A stretch of DNA of 15,576 nucleotides from positions 1 to 15,576 of the forward strand of contig JBCCSZ010000188.1 of NCBI GenBank assembly GCA_039199225.1, in the 5' to 3' direction. This DNA is from JBCCSZ01 sp039199225. Lineage in GTDB: Bacteria; Bacteroidota; Bacteroidia; Chitinophagales; Saprospiraceae. How positions within the stretch are numbered: the stretch's first letter is position 1; each line of letters begins with the position of its first letter. The translations under genes were made by a program, and so were the position numbers. Shown one piece after another: positions 1 to 7,410 of this stretch. A model generated the notes under the pieces. The model worked only from the letters and a program-made list of their open reading frames with translations, did not search any database and was not told where the DNA came from.

Positions 1-70
1 GTCAGCAGAAGAGTGATCTGGCTGCTGATAGAATAAAAGCGAGACCAACTTACCTTATAATGTTTCTAAA

Positions 71-1132
71 ATGGAAAAACCACAAAACGATCGCCGACAA
101 TTTTTCAAGCAGAGTTCTCTGCTTGTAGGAGCTGGACTGACTGCTCCCGTTTCAACATTCGAGATACTGCACAAGCGGCGACCCAATGGACCGATTGTAG
201 GTCATGGAGATTATCGCTACCATGTAGATAAAGAGTGGGGCGTTCAGGATTCTCTGAAAATTCCGGTCAAAGATTGCCATGAAATGGTGGAAGACCGCAA
301 GGGGCGCCTGATCCTATTGACAAATCACGTCAAGAACAATGTGATTATTTACGATAAATCCGGTCGGGTACTGGATGTGTGGGGCCAGCAATTTCCCGGC
401 GCGCACGGTCTGACCATTTCGGAAGAGGGAGGTGAAGAGTTTTTATACATTACCGATCAGGACTTGCATCAGGTATTCAAAACGACCTTAGACGGCCGCA
501 TTCTGATGACGCTCGACTACCCAAAGGAGAGTGGTGTTTATGAAAAAGCCGATCAATACAAGCCGACCGAAACAGCCATTGCCCCTAATGGAGATATTTA
601 TGTGGCAGATGGCTATGGTTTGAATTACATTACTCAGTACAATGCCAAGGGGGAATACATCCGGCATTTTGGCGGCAAGGGCAAAGGCGACGACCAATTC
701 GATTGCTGTCATGGTGTTTGTGTCGACCAAAGAGACCCGGCCAATCCGGTTTTGTTGATTACTTCCAGGACAAAGCAGGAATTCAAGCGATTCACACTCG
801 ACGGTCAATACCTCCGAACCACCTCCTTGCCTGGCTGTTGGATTTGTCGGCCGGTACTGCGTGGCGACCAACTGTACTTCGCAGTGATTGTAACAGAGAG
901 CTGGGGCAGTTACGACGGCTTTGTAGCCGTGTTGGACAAAAACGATCGCATGGTATCCGCCCCTGGGGCCTCAGCGCCTACCTACGATGCCAATGGTCAA
1001 ATGAACAAGGTCACCTATGATGGCATGACTTTCCTCAACCCACACGACGTTTGTGTCGATCGCGATGAGAATCTCTATGTACCGCAATGGTACTCTGGCA
1101 AAACCTACCCCATCCGCTTGGAGCGGGTCTGA
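71..1132 (+). CDS. NHL-repeat beta-propeller protein with twin-arginine signal
   Basis: The 353-residue product opens with a twin-arginine motif (DRRQFFK, residues 7-13) followed by a hydrophobic stretch (about 15-30), so export by the Tat pathway is likely. The rest is a chain of NHL-type strands with recurrent blade signatures such as 'APNGDIYVADGYG' (about 185-197) and 'NPHDVCVDRDENLYVPQW' (about 325-342), which suggests a six-bladed propeller. NHL propellers are found in lyases, peptidylglycine amidating enzymes and 6-phosphogluconolactonase-like proteins, but no specific catalytic set is recognisable, so substrate and reaction stay unassigned. There is a Cys pair (DCCHG, near 215). The ATG at 71 is chosen because it places the RR motif near the N-terminus. 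A 28-nt gap separates it from the next gene, so the two are probably co-transcribed. Confidence 0.8.
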   Translation: MEKPQNDRRQFFKQSSLLVGAGLTAPVSTFEILHKRRPNGPIVGHGDYRYHVDKEWGVQDSLKIPVKDCHEMVEDRKGRLILLTNHVKNNVIIYDKSGRVLDVWGQQFPGAHGLTISEEGGEEFLYITDQDLHQVFKTTLDGRILMTLDYPKESGVYEKADQYKPTETAIAPNGDIYVADGYGLNYITQYNAKGEYIRHFGGKGKGDDQFDCCHGVCVDQRDPANPVLLITSRTKQEFKRFTLDGQYLRTTSLPGCWICRPVLRGDQLYFAVIVTESWGSYDGFVAVLDKNDRMVSAPGASAPTYDANGQMNKVTYDGMTFLNPHDVCVDRDENLYVPQWYSGKTYPIRLERV

Positions 1133-1160
1133 TTTTTAAACAAAAAAGCAAAACTAAAAC

Positions 1161-2081
1161 ATGAAAAAGATCCTTTTCCACCTCGGTCTTTTGCTGCTTC
1201 CCGTGCTATTGAATGCCCAAAGCAGTTTCAGAGAAACCATCATGAAGGCAGACAGCCTCTACAAAGCCGAAAACTTCAAAGCTTCTGCTGAGACTTATGA
1301 GCAAGCTTTCACCATCAAGGAGGGCAATGCTTCTGCCCATTACAACACAGCCTGTAGTTGGGCCTTAGCCGGACAAGCTGAAAAGGCGATGACCTACCTT
1401 GAGCAATCTGTTGATAAGGGCTGGACCAATCTCAAGTGGATGCAAAAGGATTCGGATTTGAACAGCTTGCACCAGTTGGAGGCTTGGAAAAATTTGGTCA
1501 AAAAATTAGAAGGCATCATAGCGGAGTTGGAAAAAAACATGAACAAGCCACTCAAAAAGGAGTTGGAAGAAATTTATGTGGAGGACCAAAAATACCGTCG
1601 GATGATCGATAGTATTGAGCAAAATTTTGGTCGTAAATCCAAGGAGATGACCGATCATTGGAAGCTCATTCAGCAGGTGGACAGTGTCAATGAAATGCGG
1701 GTCATTGAGATCATCGATGAGTTTGGCTGGCCGGGAACAAGCTTGGTTGGACGGCAGGCCAATTCGGCTGTTTGGTTGGTGATCCAGCATGCCCCCTTGG
1801 AGACACAGGAAAAGTATTTACCCCTCCTACAAGAGTCTGTCAAAAAAGGAGAATCCAGAGGCAGCAACCTGGCGCTTTTGGAAGATCGCATCCTGATGCG
1901 CAATGGCAAGCCTCAAAAGTACGGCTCTCAGGTCACGACGGATAAGGCGACAGGCAAGAGGCATTTTCACGAAATTATGGACCCTGCGAATGTTAATAAG
2001 CGACGGGAAGAGGTTGGATTGGGACCGATCGAGGAATATGCCAGGCGCTTTGGGTTTGAGTACGAAGTGCCTGAGCAATAG
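1161..2081 (+). CDS. Secreted TPR + DUF6624 protein
   Basis: The product has 306 residues. A signal peptide ends at about residue 20 (LLNAQ). Residues about 24-85 form tetratricopeptide-like helices (ADSLYKAENFKASAETYEQAF, then SAHYNTACSWALAGQAEKAM), a usual protein-binding scaffold. A charged helical linker (about 110-150) leads to a C-terminal DUF6624 domain (about 130-300), recognised from the 'IIDEFGWPGTSLVGRQAN' block (184-201), the 'QHAP' block (209-212) and 'EDRILMRNGKPQKYGSQV' (241-258). DUF6624 is common in Bacteroidetes and has no established function known to me. The gene lies 28 nt after the NHL-protein gene and converges with the acyltransferase gene, whose stop is only 5 nt away. 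No terminator fits between them. Confidence 0.8.
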   Translation: MKKILFHLGLLLLPVLLNAQSSFRETIMKADSLYKAENFKASAETYEQAFTIKEGNASAHYNTACSWALAGQAEKAMTYLEQSVDKGWTNLKWMQKDSDLNSLHQLEAWKNLVKKLEGIIAELEKNMNKPLKKELEEIYVEDQKYRRMIDSIEQNFGRKSKEMTDHWKLIQQVDSVNEMRVIEIIDEFGWPGTSLVGRQANSAVWLVIQHAPLETQEKYLPLLQESVKKGESRGSNLALLEDRILMRNGKPQKYGSQVTTDKATGKRHFHEIMDPANVNKRREEVGLGPIEEYARRFGFEYEVPEQ

Positions 2082-2086
2082 GAGAT

Positions 2087-2824
2087 TCAGCGCCATTCCT
2101 GGCGAAAGCGCAGCATTTCTCTATCGATCCAATCTTTGGATAAGTCGACCATCTGTTGGAAGTCCTTGTGATAAATGGGGCTGCCGTAGCTGATGCGTAG
2201 GTTGGTGTATGGCTTGCCAAAGGTGCGAAAAAAGTGGGGTACAAATGTGTCGTCTCCAATCCAGGCGCTGTCGAGATTTTCATAGTCGATTGCAACTGGT
2301 ACGACTGCTAGCTTTTCGCGAGCTGCCATGACAAACATACCTACTTTAAAATCGATGGTGGTTGGTTCGATATGGGTTGTTCCTTCGACATATAGGATGA
2401 TGGGATAGCCTTTTTCTTTGATGGTCTGGGCAATTTGGTGGCGAATTGCCCGCCGGTTCTGCGGATTGGAGCGCTGAACGAACAGGGTTCCGGTGACCTC
2501 TGCCCCAATGCCGACGACGGGCCATTTTCGCACCTCTGATTTAGCGACTGGTAGGGCCAAGACATCTCTGAGAATGATGACTGGGTCGATGTAAGAACGG
2601 TGGTTGCCCACTAGTAGACAGGGGCCTTCCGGTATGCGCCCTTCCATCTGAATGCGCAAACCCAAGATGCGCGTCATCCGATCTGCCCACTTCCTACGAA
2701 TGTTCAGTCTGTAAGCAAGGCCGCGATTGGCCACCCAAGCAGCCGACATAATCTGAATGACAACGCCAAGCGACAGAAGGATGAACAAGATGAATCGGAT
2801 AAAGGCTCTGAGAAATTTCATCAT
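2087..2824 (-). CDS. PlsC-family 1-acyl-glycerol-3-phosphate-type acyltransferase
   Basis: This is a 245-residue membrane-anchored O-acyltransferase of the LPLAT/PlsC family, which moves an acyl chain onto a lyso-lipid hydroxyl at the inner membrane. A hydrophobic N-terminal helix (about 8-32) is followed by the catalytic NHRSYID block (74-80; H75 and D80 of the HX4D motif), block II GTLFVQRS (112-119), block III VEGTTH (146-151, in place of the usual PEGTRS) and block IV VVPVAI (174-179). Its ATG overlaps the stop of the upstream acyltransferase gene by 4 nt (ATGA), so translation is coupled. Because the partner carries an OlsB/GlsB-like N-acyltransferase domain, the likely role is the second, O-acylation step of an amino-acid lipid (GlsA/OlsA-like; in Bacteroides the glycine-lipid genes glsB and glsA are adjacent). 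An ordinary phosphatidate role is the alternative. Confidence 0.85.
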   Translation of the reverse strand: MMKFLRAFIRFILFILLSLGVVIQIMSAAWVANRGLAYRLNIRRKWADRMTRILGLRIQMEGRIPEGPCLLVGNHRSYIDPVIILRDVLALPVAKSEVRKWPVVGIGAEVTGTLFVQRSNPQNRRAIRHQIAQTIKEKGYPIILYVEGTTHIEPTTIDFKVGMFVMAAREKLAVVPVAIDYENLDSAWIGDDTFVPHFFRTFGKPYTNLRISYGSPIYHKDFQQMVDLSKDWIDREMLRFRQEWR

Positions 2825-4374
2825 TGCTCTTTTTTCAAGGCTTCTATGGTGGCATAGGGGATGTCCTTCAGATTGAGAATCATAAAGCCATCCAGCACAT
2901 CGGAAAAATTTGGATCGACATTGAAGCTGATGAATTTGGCATTTTGCTTAATGTATTGTTTGAGCAATACTGGTACCCGAAAATGCCTGGGTTCAATTTC
3001 TTCGATGAAGTTGTCGAGCTTGTCCAATTCACCCTGGAAGGTATCCATGATGAGTTCTATATCGATCTTATCGGCCTTGGCTTCAAAGGGCTTACGAGGG
3101 CTCAGGAACTGGGCGAGCTGATGATCGAAATAATTGCGTTTGACAAATTCTATGATGATGGACTTGGAGATGTTGGAGTAGTGCTTGCTGATGCTGAGCG
3201 GGCCGTATAGGTAGTTGTAATGTGGATTTTTCAATAGGAAAAAAAGGATGCCTCGCCACAGCAAGTAAAGCGGCAAGCGCTTGCGCTGATATTCCTTGAC
3301 AATGAAAGAGCGCCCCAACTCGATGGATTGCTGCATGATGGGGTAGAAGGCTGCATCAATCTTAAAGAGGCTGTGGATGTAAAATCCCTCTACACCATAG
3401 CGAGGAAATATTTTTTCGCCTTTGCCTAGGCGGTAGCCACCTACAATTTTCTTAGCCTTTCGATCCCAGATAAATAGCTGTTCATAGTAGAGATCGTATT
3501 CGTCCAAGTCGAGGCTCATGCCGGTTCCTTCGCCTACATCCCGAAAGGTCTCCTCGCGGAGTCTGCCGATCTCTTTGATGATATTGGGGATGGCCTTGGT
3601 GGGGGCAATAAATACATCGAAATCGCTCTGGGCAGATAAGAAGCTGCGAAAGGTTAGCTGTTTGATGTCTTGCTCCAGCAGCTCGGGAGGGATGGGGTCG
3701 ATGATGGGGAGGCGCTCGTTTTCGTCGGTCTTTTGATTGAAATAAAAATTGCGGACCTCCAGGGCAGAGCCCAATGCAAAAATCCGAGATTGGAGGAATC
3801 GTCGGAAGCGAGAAGTTTTATCGAAGCCCTGTTGATCTTCCAGCGGAATGGCATTGCCGATGCGTAGGATGGCTTTGCAGCTAGGAGATTGACCTTCTTG
3901 GATTGGTCCCAACTGATGCAACTGCGGCAGTGGCGTATCGTAGGCCAGATGCAGGGGGAGGATTGGCGCTTCGAGGCTTTTAATGGTTTTGAAGAGCGAC
4001 TTGAGTCGTTGTCGTCGGGGGAGGTTCCAGGAGCTTTCGTCCGGATTTTCCAAAACGATGATCAGAGATCGGTTTTCGCGAATCGCTCTTTCGATGGCTG
4101 CTTCATTGTCGAATTGGAGTAAACTCTGGAAAGAGGTGGTTTCACCGCGAACGGTTTTTTCGTACAGTTCCCGGAGTCGGACATTCAATTTTGTGTAGGT
4201 CCCGGAAACAACTATTTCTGGCAGGGCGTTCAATTCGGAAAAGGCGTACAGTAAGACCAGCTCATCGATGTGATTCAGCTGTCGATGCAGGATGCCGATA
4301 AAAGCTTTGTCTTTGGGTATGCGCCGAAAGTCTCTCTTGTGAAGATCCAGTTGAATGCCCCATTCCGATTGCAA
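2821..4374 (-). CDS. Two-domain acyltransferase: degenerate GPAT-like + OlsB/GlsB-like GNAT
   Basis: The product has 517 residues from a TTG codon. Residues about 24-205 resemble the glycerol-3-phosphate acyltransferase fold ('LHRQLNHIDELVLLYAFSEL' at 29-48 recalls PlsB 'HRSHMDYLLLSY'), but the alignable catalytic His is Q32, and the later glycerolipid-acyltransferase motif is replaced by 'IVLENPDESS' (106-115). Residues about 240-420 match the OlsB/hemolysin-type GNAT N-acyltransferases ('RLREETFRDVGEGTG', 'DLDEYDLYYEQLFIWDRKAKKIVGGYRLG'), which attach a 3-hydroxy-acyl chain to the amino group of ornithine or glycine. The frame is open upstream to a stop at 4423-4425 but has no ATG before residue 286. 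TTG at 4374 or an ATT/ATC at 4402-4407 are the only plausible starts. It overlaps the PlsC gene by 4 nt. The pairing suggests glycine- or ornithine-lipid synthesis; the amino-acid substrate is unknown. Confidence 0.75.
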   Translation of the reverse strand: MQSEWGIQLDLHKRDFRRIPKDKAFIGILHRQLNHIDELVLLYAFSELNALPEIVVSGTYTKLNVRLRELYEKTVRGETTSFQSLLQFDNEAAIERAIRENRSLIIVLENPDESSWNLPRRQRLKSLFKTIKSLEAPILPLHLAYDTPLPQLHQLGPIQEGQSPSCKAILRIGNAIPLEDQQGFDKTSRFRRFLQSRIFALGSALEVRNFYFNQKTDENERLPIIDPIPPELLEQDIKQLTFRSFLSAQSDFDVFIAPTKAIPNIIKEIGRLREETFRDVGEGTGMSLDLDEYDLYYEQLFIWDRKAKKIVGGYRLGKGEKIFPRYGVEGFYIHSLFKIDAAFYPIMQQSIELGRSFIVKEYQRKRLPLYLLWRGILFFLLKNPHYNYLYGPLSISKHYSNISKSIIIEFVKRNYFDHQLAQFLSPRKPFEAKADKIDIELIMDTFQGELDKLDNFIEEIEPRHFRVPVLLKQYIKQNAKFISFNVDPNFSDVLDGFMILNLKDIPYATIEALKKEQ

Positions 4375-4430
4375 CTTGGTGATATGTGTGCCGATCGAAT
4401 TAATGATGCCGATAGTTGTGGGTTATGGGT

Positions 4431-4460
4431 CAAATCTAAGTATTTTTATGGGTGAGCAAA
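4431..4460 (-). promoter_or_regulatory. Bacteroidetes-type promoter for the acyltransferase pair
   Basis: On the minus strand TTTG (4460-4457) is followed after 18 nt by TAGATTTG (4438-4431), an exact match to the Bacteroidetes TTG-N17-23-TAnnTTTG consensus. Transcription would start near 4425, giving a leader of about 50 nt before the TTG codon at 4374. Confidence 0.6.
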
Positions 4461-4471
4461 ATGGAATGTCG

Positions 4472-4479
4472 TATTTTTG
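4472..4479 (+). promoter_or_regulatory. Candidate -7 element for the small OMP gene
   Basis: TATTTTTG matches TAnnTTTG and lies 18 nt before the ATG at 4498. No TTG is found at the right distance upstream, only a T-rich run (4441-4447), so the promoter is incomplete. It is divergent from and adjacent to the acyltransferase promoter, so the two may share regulation. Confidence 0.4.
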
Positions 4480-4497
4480 CGGAATAAAATCTGAAAT

Positions 4498-5103
4498 ATG
4501 AACAGATTGTCATCGTCTATTAGGTGGGTTTCCTTGGCCTTTCAAGGATGTTTTCTAAGTCTTATTTTCCTCATTTGTCTTGCCGGGAACGCACATGCTC
4601 AAACGGAAGGTGCGCCCCACAAAGCTTTGGGTATCGAATTTCAGGCTTATCCGACAGGGATCATGCCAGGCTTGCGCTTCGACCTCGGATTGGGCGCCCA
4701 ATCATCGGTCAATCTGCGCTTGGGACTCAATATATTGGATCACCGTGACTTGGGTGTGCAGGACGATGAAAATGGCATCGGCTTTGGGGGTTCACTAGGC
4801 TATCGATACCATATGAGTTCCAACAAGGCAAAGTGGTTTGGGGGTATTCGGGCAGACCTTTGGTTTAATGAGGTGGATTGGGAGGATGAATCGGGTAGGG
4901 ATGAGGCCCTGAAAGGAACAACCAATATCATTGTTTTTCAACCTACCGTGGAAGCTGGATATATATTTTCCTTAGGCGATAAGGGCTGGTATTTTACGCC
5001 CAATCTGAGCTTTGGCTTTGAGATCAATGTCAAGACTGATGGAGAGGAAGTTGGAGAAGGCGCCGTTTTATTGGTCGGCTTTTCCTTTGGGAAGCGTTTT
5101 TGA
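4498..5103 (+). CDS. Small outer-membrane beta-barrel protein, unknown function
   Basis: The product has 201 residues. A signal peptide with a long hydrophobic core ends near residue 35 (LAGNAHAQ). The mature part alternates polar and hydrophobic residues in short strands separated by turns: 'KALGIEFQAYPTGIMPGLRFDLGLG', 'SSVNLRLGLNIL', 'GIGFGGSLGYRYHM', 'KWFGGIRADLWF', 'VFQPTVEAGYIFSLG', 'WYFTPNLSFGFEINV' and 'AVLLVGFSFGKRF'. This is the pattern of an 8-stranded OmpA/OmpW-like barrel, and it ends in a C-terminal aromatic residue as outer-membrane proteins usually do. No family-specific motif is visible. It could have any role from porin to assembly accessory. It is separated from the curli locus by 387 nt, so membership in that system is only a possibility. 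Confidence 0.7.
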   Translation: MNRLSSSIRWVSLAFQGCFLSLIFLICLAGNAHAQTEGAPHKALGIEFQAYPTGIMPGLRFDLGLGAQSSVNLRLGLNILDHRDLGVQDDENGIGFGGSLGYRYHMSSNKAKWFGGIRADLWFNEVDWEDESGRDEALKGTTNIIVFQPTVEAGYIFSLGDKGWYFTPNLSFGFEINVKTDGEEVGEGAVLLVGFSFGKRF

Positions 5104-5490
5104 TCGACTCGAATCAATCTTTCACATCAATGGGCGACTGCGCTCTGCAAAAGCCTTTAATATTTAAGCGATTGAACCTAAAGTCCTTTCGTATTAGCCG
5201 CTGAATTATTGAAAAATTAATTTCCCCAGATTCTTGTTATTGAACGGAAAGCAGTATATTGACCATACAAACACACAAACCTCCAAACGACCGGACCTTC
5301 ACCTAAACTGTCAGGTTGCCCTTTTTCTGATAAGCAACTTGTGTCAACACTAACTGGATCTAATAAGAAACTGACCTTCTGAACAGGAAGGTTTTTCCGT
5401 TTATTCCCGTCCCAATCACTGAATTCAACGACCGGCCCGTGGCATTGTCACGAGCTGAATTTTGGTGTTTTCCTTAGAAGATCAAACGAG
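5104..5490 (+). other. 387-nt gene-free leader before the response regulator
   Basis: No convincing coding frame is seen. The stretch holds an A+T-rich part (5155-5270), a terminator-like hairpin with T-run at 5374-5396, and an imperfect promoter-like GAATTTTG near 5457-5464, about 27 nt before the ATG. TTG ... TATATTG near 5233-5260 is another weak promoter candidate. A long untranslated leader for the regulator gene is possible. Confidence 0.4.
5374..5396 (+). terminator. Terminator-like hairpin upstream of the regulator gene
   Basis: ACCTTC (5374-5379) pairs perfectly with GAAGGT (5387-5392) across a 7-nt loop, and a run of five T follows (5392-5396). The stem is short. It may end transcription from the OMP gene or act as an attenuator in the leader of the response regulator, which starts 94 nt further on. 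Confidence 0.4.
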
Positions 5491-6165
5491 ATGAGACAAA
5501 TAAGCATTCTGTTGGCAGACGACCACGAAATCTTTCGAAAGGGAGTGGCGGCACTGCTGGAAGAATCTGCAGAGGTCGATTGGGTGGCCGAAGCTAAAAA
5601 TGCAGAGGAGGCCCTTGCAAAGGCGGATCGACTGTTGCCGCAGATGGTCTTGCTGGACGTGCAACTGCCCGACGAGCATGGGGCTGAAACCTGTAAGCGT
5701 CTGCTGGATCGCCATCCGGAAATGCTTGTGTTGGCCATCAGTCATTCGGACGATGAGCAAAGCATTCTTGCCATGCTAGAGGCAGGTGCGCGTGGTTACC
5801 TGCTCAAAGGAGGTTCTCTGAAGGAATTGTGGATGGCGATCAGAACCCTTTCGAATGGCAACAGCTACTTTTCCAAAGAGGTATCAACCGTCCTGGTTTC
5901 CGGCATTCAACGATCCAAGAAAAACATCCACCGCTTGCCGGCAACAGATGGCCTAAAGGCATTGACAAAGCGGGAAATCGAGATATTGAAGTATGTGGCC
6001 GAAGAATACAGCAATCGCGAGATTGCCGATCACTTATTCATCAGTCCTCGAACGGTTGAGACGCACAAAAGAAATCTGATTCAAAAGCTCAAAGTGCGCA
6101 ACACCGTGGGCTTGGTAAAATACTATCTGCACAAGGCAGCTTCCTTACAGGAGCGATCCGCTTGA
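5491..6165 (+). CDS. NarL/FixJ-family response regulator in the csgD position
   Basis: This is a 224-residue two-domain transcription factor. The receiver domain (about 3-120) has the acidic pair D10-D11, phospho-acceptor D56 (LLDVQLPD), the switch Ser S84 (AISHS) and K106 (GYLLKGG), so all phosphorylation residues are present. The LuxR-type helix-turn-helix (about 155-218) is typical: 'LTKREIEILKYVAEEYSNREIA' and 'ISPRTVETHKRNLIQKLKV'. Its place directly before the curlin genes parallels CsgD, the LuxR-type master regulator of E. coli curli. Unlike the divergent csgD, this gene is codirectional and the receiver looks fully functional. No histidine kinase lies in the window, so the partner is elsewhere. 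Its probable target is the promoter at 6208-6238. Calling it CsgD would be by analogy, not demonstrated orthology. Confidence 0.93.
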   Translation: MRQISILLADDHEIFRKGVAALLEESAEVDWVAEAKNAEEALAKADRLLPQMVLLDVQLPDEHGAETCKRLLDRHPEMLVLAISHSDDEQSILAMLEAGARGYLLKGGSLKELWMAIRTLSNGNSYFSKEVSTVLVSGIQRSKKNIHRLPATDGLKALTKREIEILKYVAEEYSNREIADHLFISPRTVETHKRNLIQKLKVRNTVGLVKYYLHKAASLQERSA

Positions 6166-6169
6166 GTAG

Positions 6170-6197
6170 CTACGGGAAACACGTAGGAAAATTACGT
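6170..6197 (+). promoter_or_regulatory. Phased inverted repeats, candidate regulator operator
   Basis: Two interleaved inverted repeats share a 7-nt spacer: CTACG (6170-6174) with CGTAG (6182-6186), and ACGTA (6181-6185) with TACGT (6193-6197). The half-sites recur every 10-12 nt, about one helical turn, just upstream of the curlin promoter. This suits binding of the adjacent LuxR-type regulator as a dimer or tetramer; the assignment is inferred. Confidence 0.4.
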
Positions 6198-6207
6198 TTA
6201 TCCGGTA

Positions 6208-6238
6208 TTCGTTAAGTTGTGTATTAGAGATAACTTTG
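6208..6238 (+). promoter_or_regulatory. Promoter of the curlin operon
   Basis: TAACTTTG (6231-6238) fits TAnnTTTG exactly. A one-mismatch upstream element TTCG (6208-6211, for TTTG) lies 19 nt before it. The start of transcription would be near 6245, giving a leader of about 138 nt before the curlin ATG at 6383. A poor upstream element is typical of an activator-dependent promoter. Confidence 0.55.
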
Positions 6239-6382
6239 TTAGCGCAATTACCCAAGGACTCACTACAGCATTTAACAACACGCAAACACCAGCTTTCTAA
6301 CTTCCCTAGCCGAACGTAATCATTCAATTTTTCAACTTAATACAGTCCTCCTTTACATTCTAAAAATTAAACAGACACACTC

Positions 6383-7225
6383 ATGAAAAGAATTATCTTC
6401 TCTTTCGCCCTCGTTTTTTCTATGGGGTCTCTTTTTGCCCAGTCAAATATCAGTAATGTTACTCAGAACGGAAGTGATAATAGCGCAACTGTTACGCAAG
6501 TGGGGACATTGAATCAGTCTTTGGCTGTACAGAATGACAATGACAATGCCATCGACGTTTCTCAAAAAGGTCAATCCAACGTCAGTGAAATGCGCGCAGA
6601 AGGTGGTGACAACATCGTCGATGTTGCGCAGGATGGAGACCTCAACAGCTCTGTCAGCTTGATCAGCGAAGCCAACAACACGGCATCTAGCACACAGGCT
6701 GGAAACAGCAACGTCACAAGACAAGAAATCGACAATGCAGGTAGTACCATCACTTCTTTCCAGGAAGGTGATGGCAATAAAACCATCCAAACTTTGACTG
6801 GTGTAGGTGGAAACAGAGCTTTCAGCCAGACAGTGGGTGACAACAACATCTCTACCACAAGCATCGATGGTGAGAACAGTAATGTTTTCATCGATCAGAA
6901 CGGAAACAACTCTGCCGCTACCATCGAGCAGGTTGGTGTTTCTAACAACGTCAGTGCCGCTCAGATCGGTAACAACAACACCATCGCTGTTCGCCAAAAC
7001 GGCAACAACAACTTTGCTGGTGGTGAAAACGATGTTTTGTTGAGCCAGCTTGGTGATGGTAACAACTCCGTATTGGTTCAGGAAGGAAGCGAAAACGCTG
7101 CTGCTATCATGCAAGATGGTAACGTCAACGAAGCTTCTAACACTCAGTCTGGTCAGGCGAACAACAGCATCATCGATCAGATGGGAAGCCGCAACGCAGC
7201 CACTGTATCTCAGTCTGAGAACTAA
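6383..7225 (+). CDS. csgA: Major curlin-like amyloid subunit (about 11 repeats)
   Basis: The product has 280 residues with a signal peptide of about 20 (SMGSLFAQ). The whole mature chain is built of some 22-23 short strand units of roughly 10-12 residues, each ending in a turn such as QNGNNS, QIGNNN, QLGDGNNS or QEGSEN. Paired, these make about 11 curlin repeats (QxGxxN type) against five in E. coli CsgA, predicting a long beta-solenoid. It is rich in Asn, Gln, Ser and Gly; the mature part has no Cys, Trp, Tyr, His or Pro that I can find, as expected for a secreted functional amyloid. In the last two thirds Asn is mostly AAC, suggesting high expression. It follows the regulator and its promoter, and a strong hairpin follows it. 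The major-subunit role is inferred from length, repeat regularity and first position; csgA/csgB orthology is not settled. Confidence 0.88.
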   Translation: MKRIIFSFALVFSMGSLFAQSNISNVTQNGSDNSATVTQVGTLNQSLAVQNDNDNAIDVSQKGQSNVSEMRAEGGDNIVDVAQDGDLNSSVSLISEANNTASSTQAGNSNVTRQEIDNAGSTITSFQEGDGNKTIQTLTGVGGNRAFSQTVGDNNISTTSIDGENSNVFIDQNGNNSAATIEQVGVSNNVSAAQIGNNNTIAVRQNGNNNFAGGENDVLLSQLGDGNNSVLVQEGSENAAAIMQDGNVNEASNTQSGQANNSIIDQMGSRNAATVSQSEN

Positions 7226-7291
7226 AAACTACTTAAGAATGAATGGATGGCACGCCAACCTCTAACGAAAGCTTGTCGTGTACATTTATAA

Positions 7292-7366
7292 AAAAAGTGG
7301 TGGAAAAGGACCATCATCCGAATAAATGGATCTATATGGGATACCGTCCTTTTCCACCCACTTTTT
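7292..7366 (+). terminator. Long stem-loop with T-run between the two curlin genes
   Basis: The arm 7292-7311 is complementary to 7346-7366 over about 20 base pairs with one bulged base, and it ends in TTTTT (7362-7366) opposite an A-run (7292-7296). The 34-nt loop contains a small inner hairpin (ATCC/GGAT). It is an intrinsic terminator by form, and bidirectional. As the downstream curli genes have no obvious promoter, partial termination or protection of the upstream mRNA 3' end is likely. Confidence 0.75.
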
Positions 7367-7410
7367 ACACTTTTAATCTGAGAAAGTATTACCACACAGG
7401 AATCACCTTT

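Noticed and set aside
2..28. Inverted repeat TCAGCAG/CTGCTGA as a terminator of an upstream gene
   Set aside because: The stem is 7 bp with a 13-nt loop and no T-run, and the upstream gene is outside the window, so nothing firm can be said.
2824..3210. 128-codon plus-strand frame over the acyltransferase gene
   Set aside because: It lies entirely opposite a well-supported domain-containing gene and resembles nothing known.
4498..5103. Small barrel protein as a member of the curli system
   Set aside because: It has no Csg resemblance and is separated by 387 nt with a terminator-like hairpin; only proximity supports it.
6443..7114. 223-codon open frame antisense to the first curlin
   Set aside because: It is explained by the repetitive Asn/Gln/Ser-rich coding strand; the translation has no recognisable domain and no start context.
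7243..7410. In-frame N-terminal extension of the second curlin from an ATG at 7243
   Set aside because: It crosses the strong hairpin at 7292-7366, shows no family resemblance, and would bury the clear signal peptide that starts at 7411.
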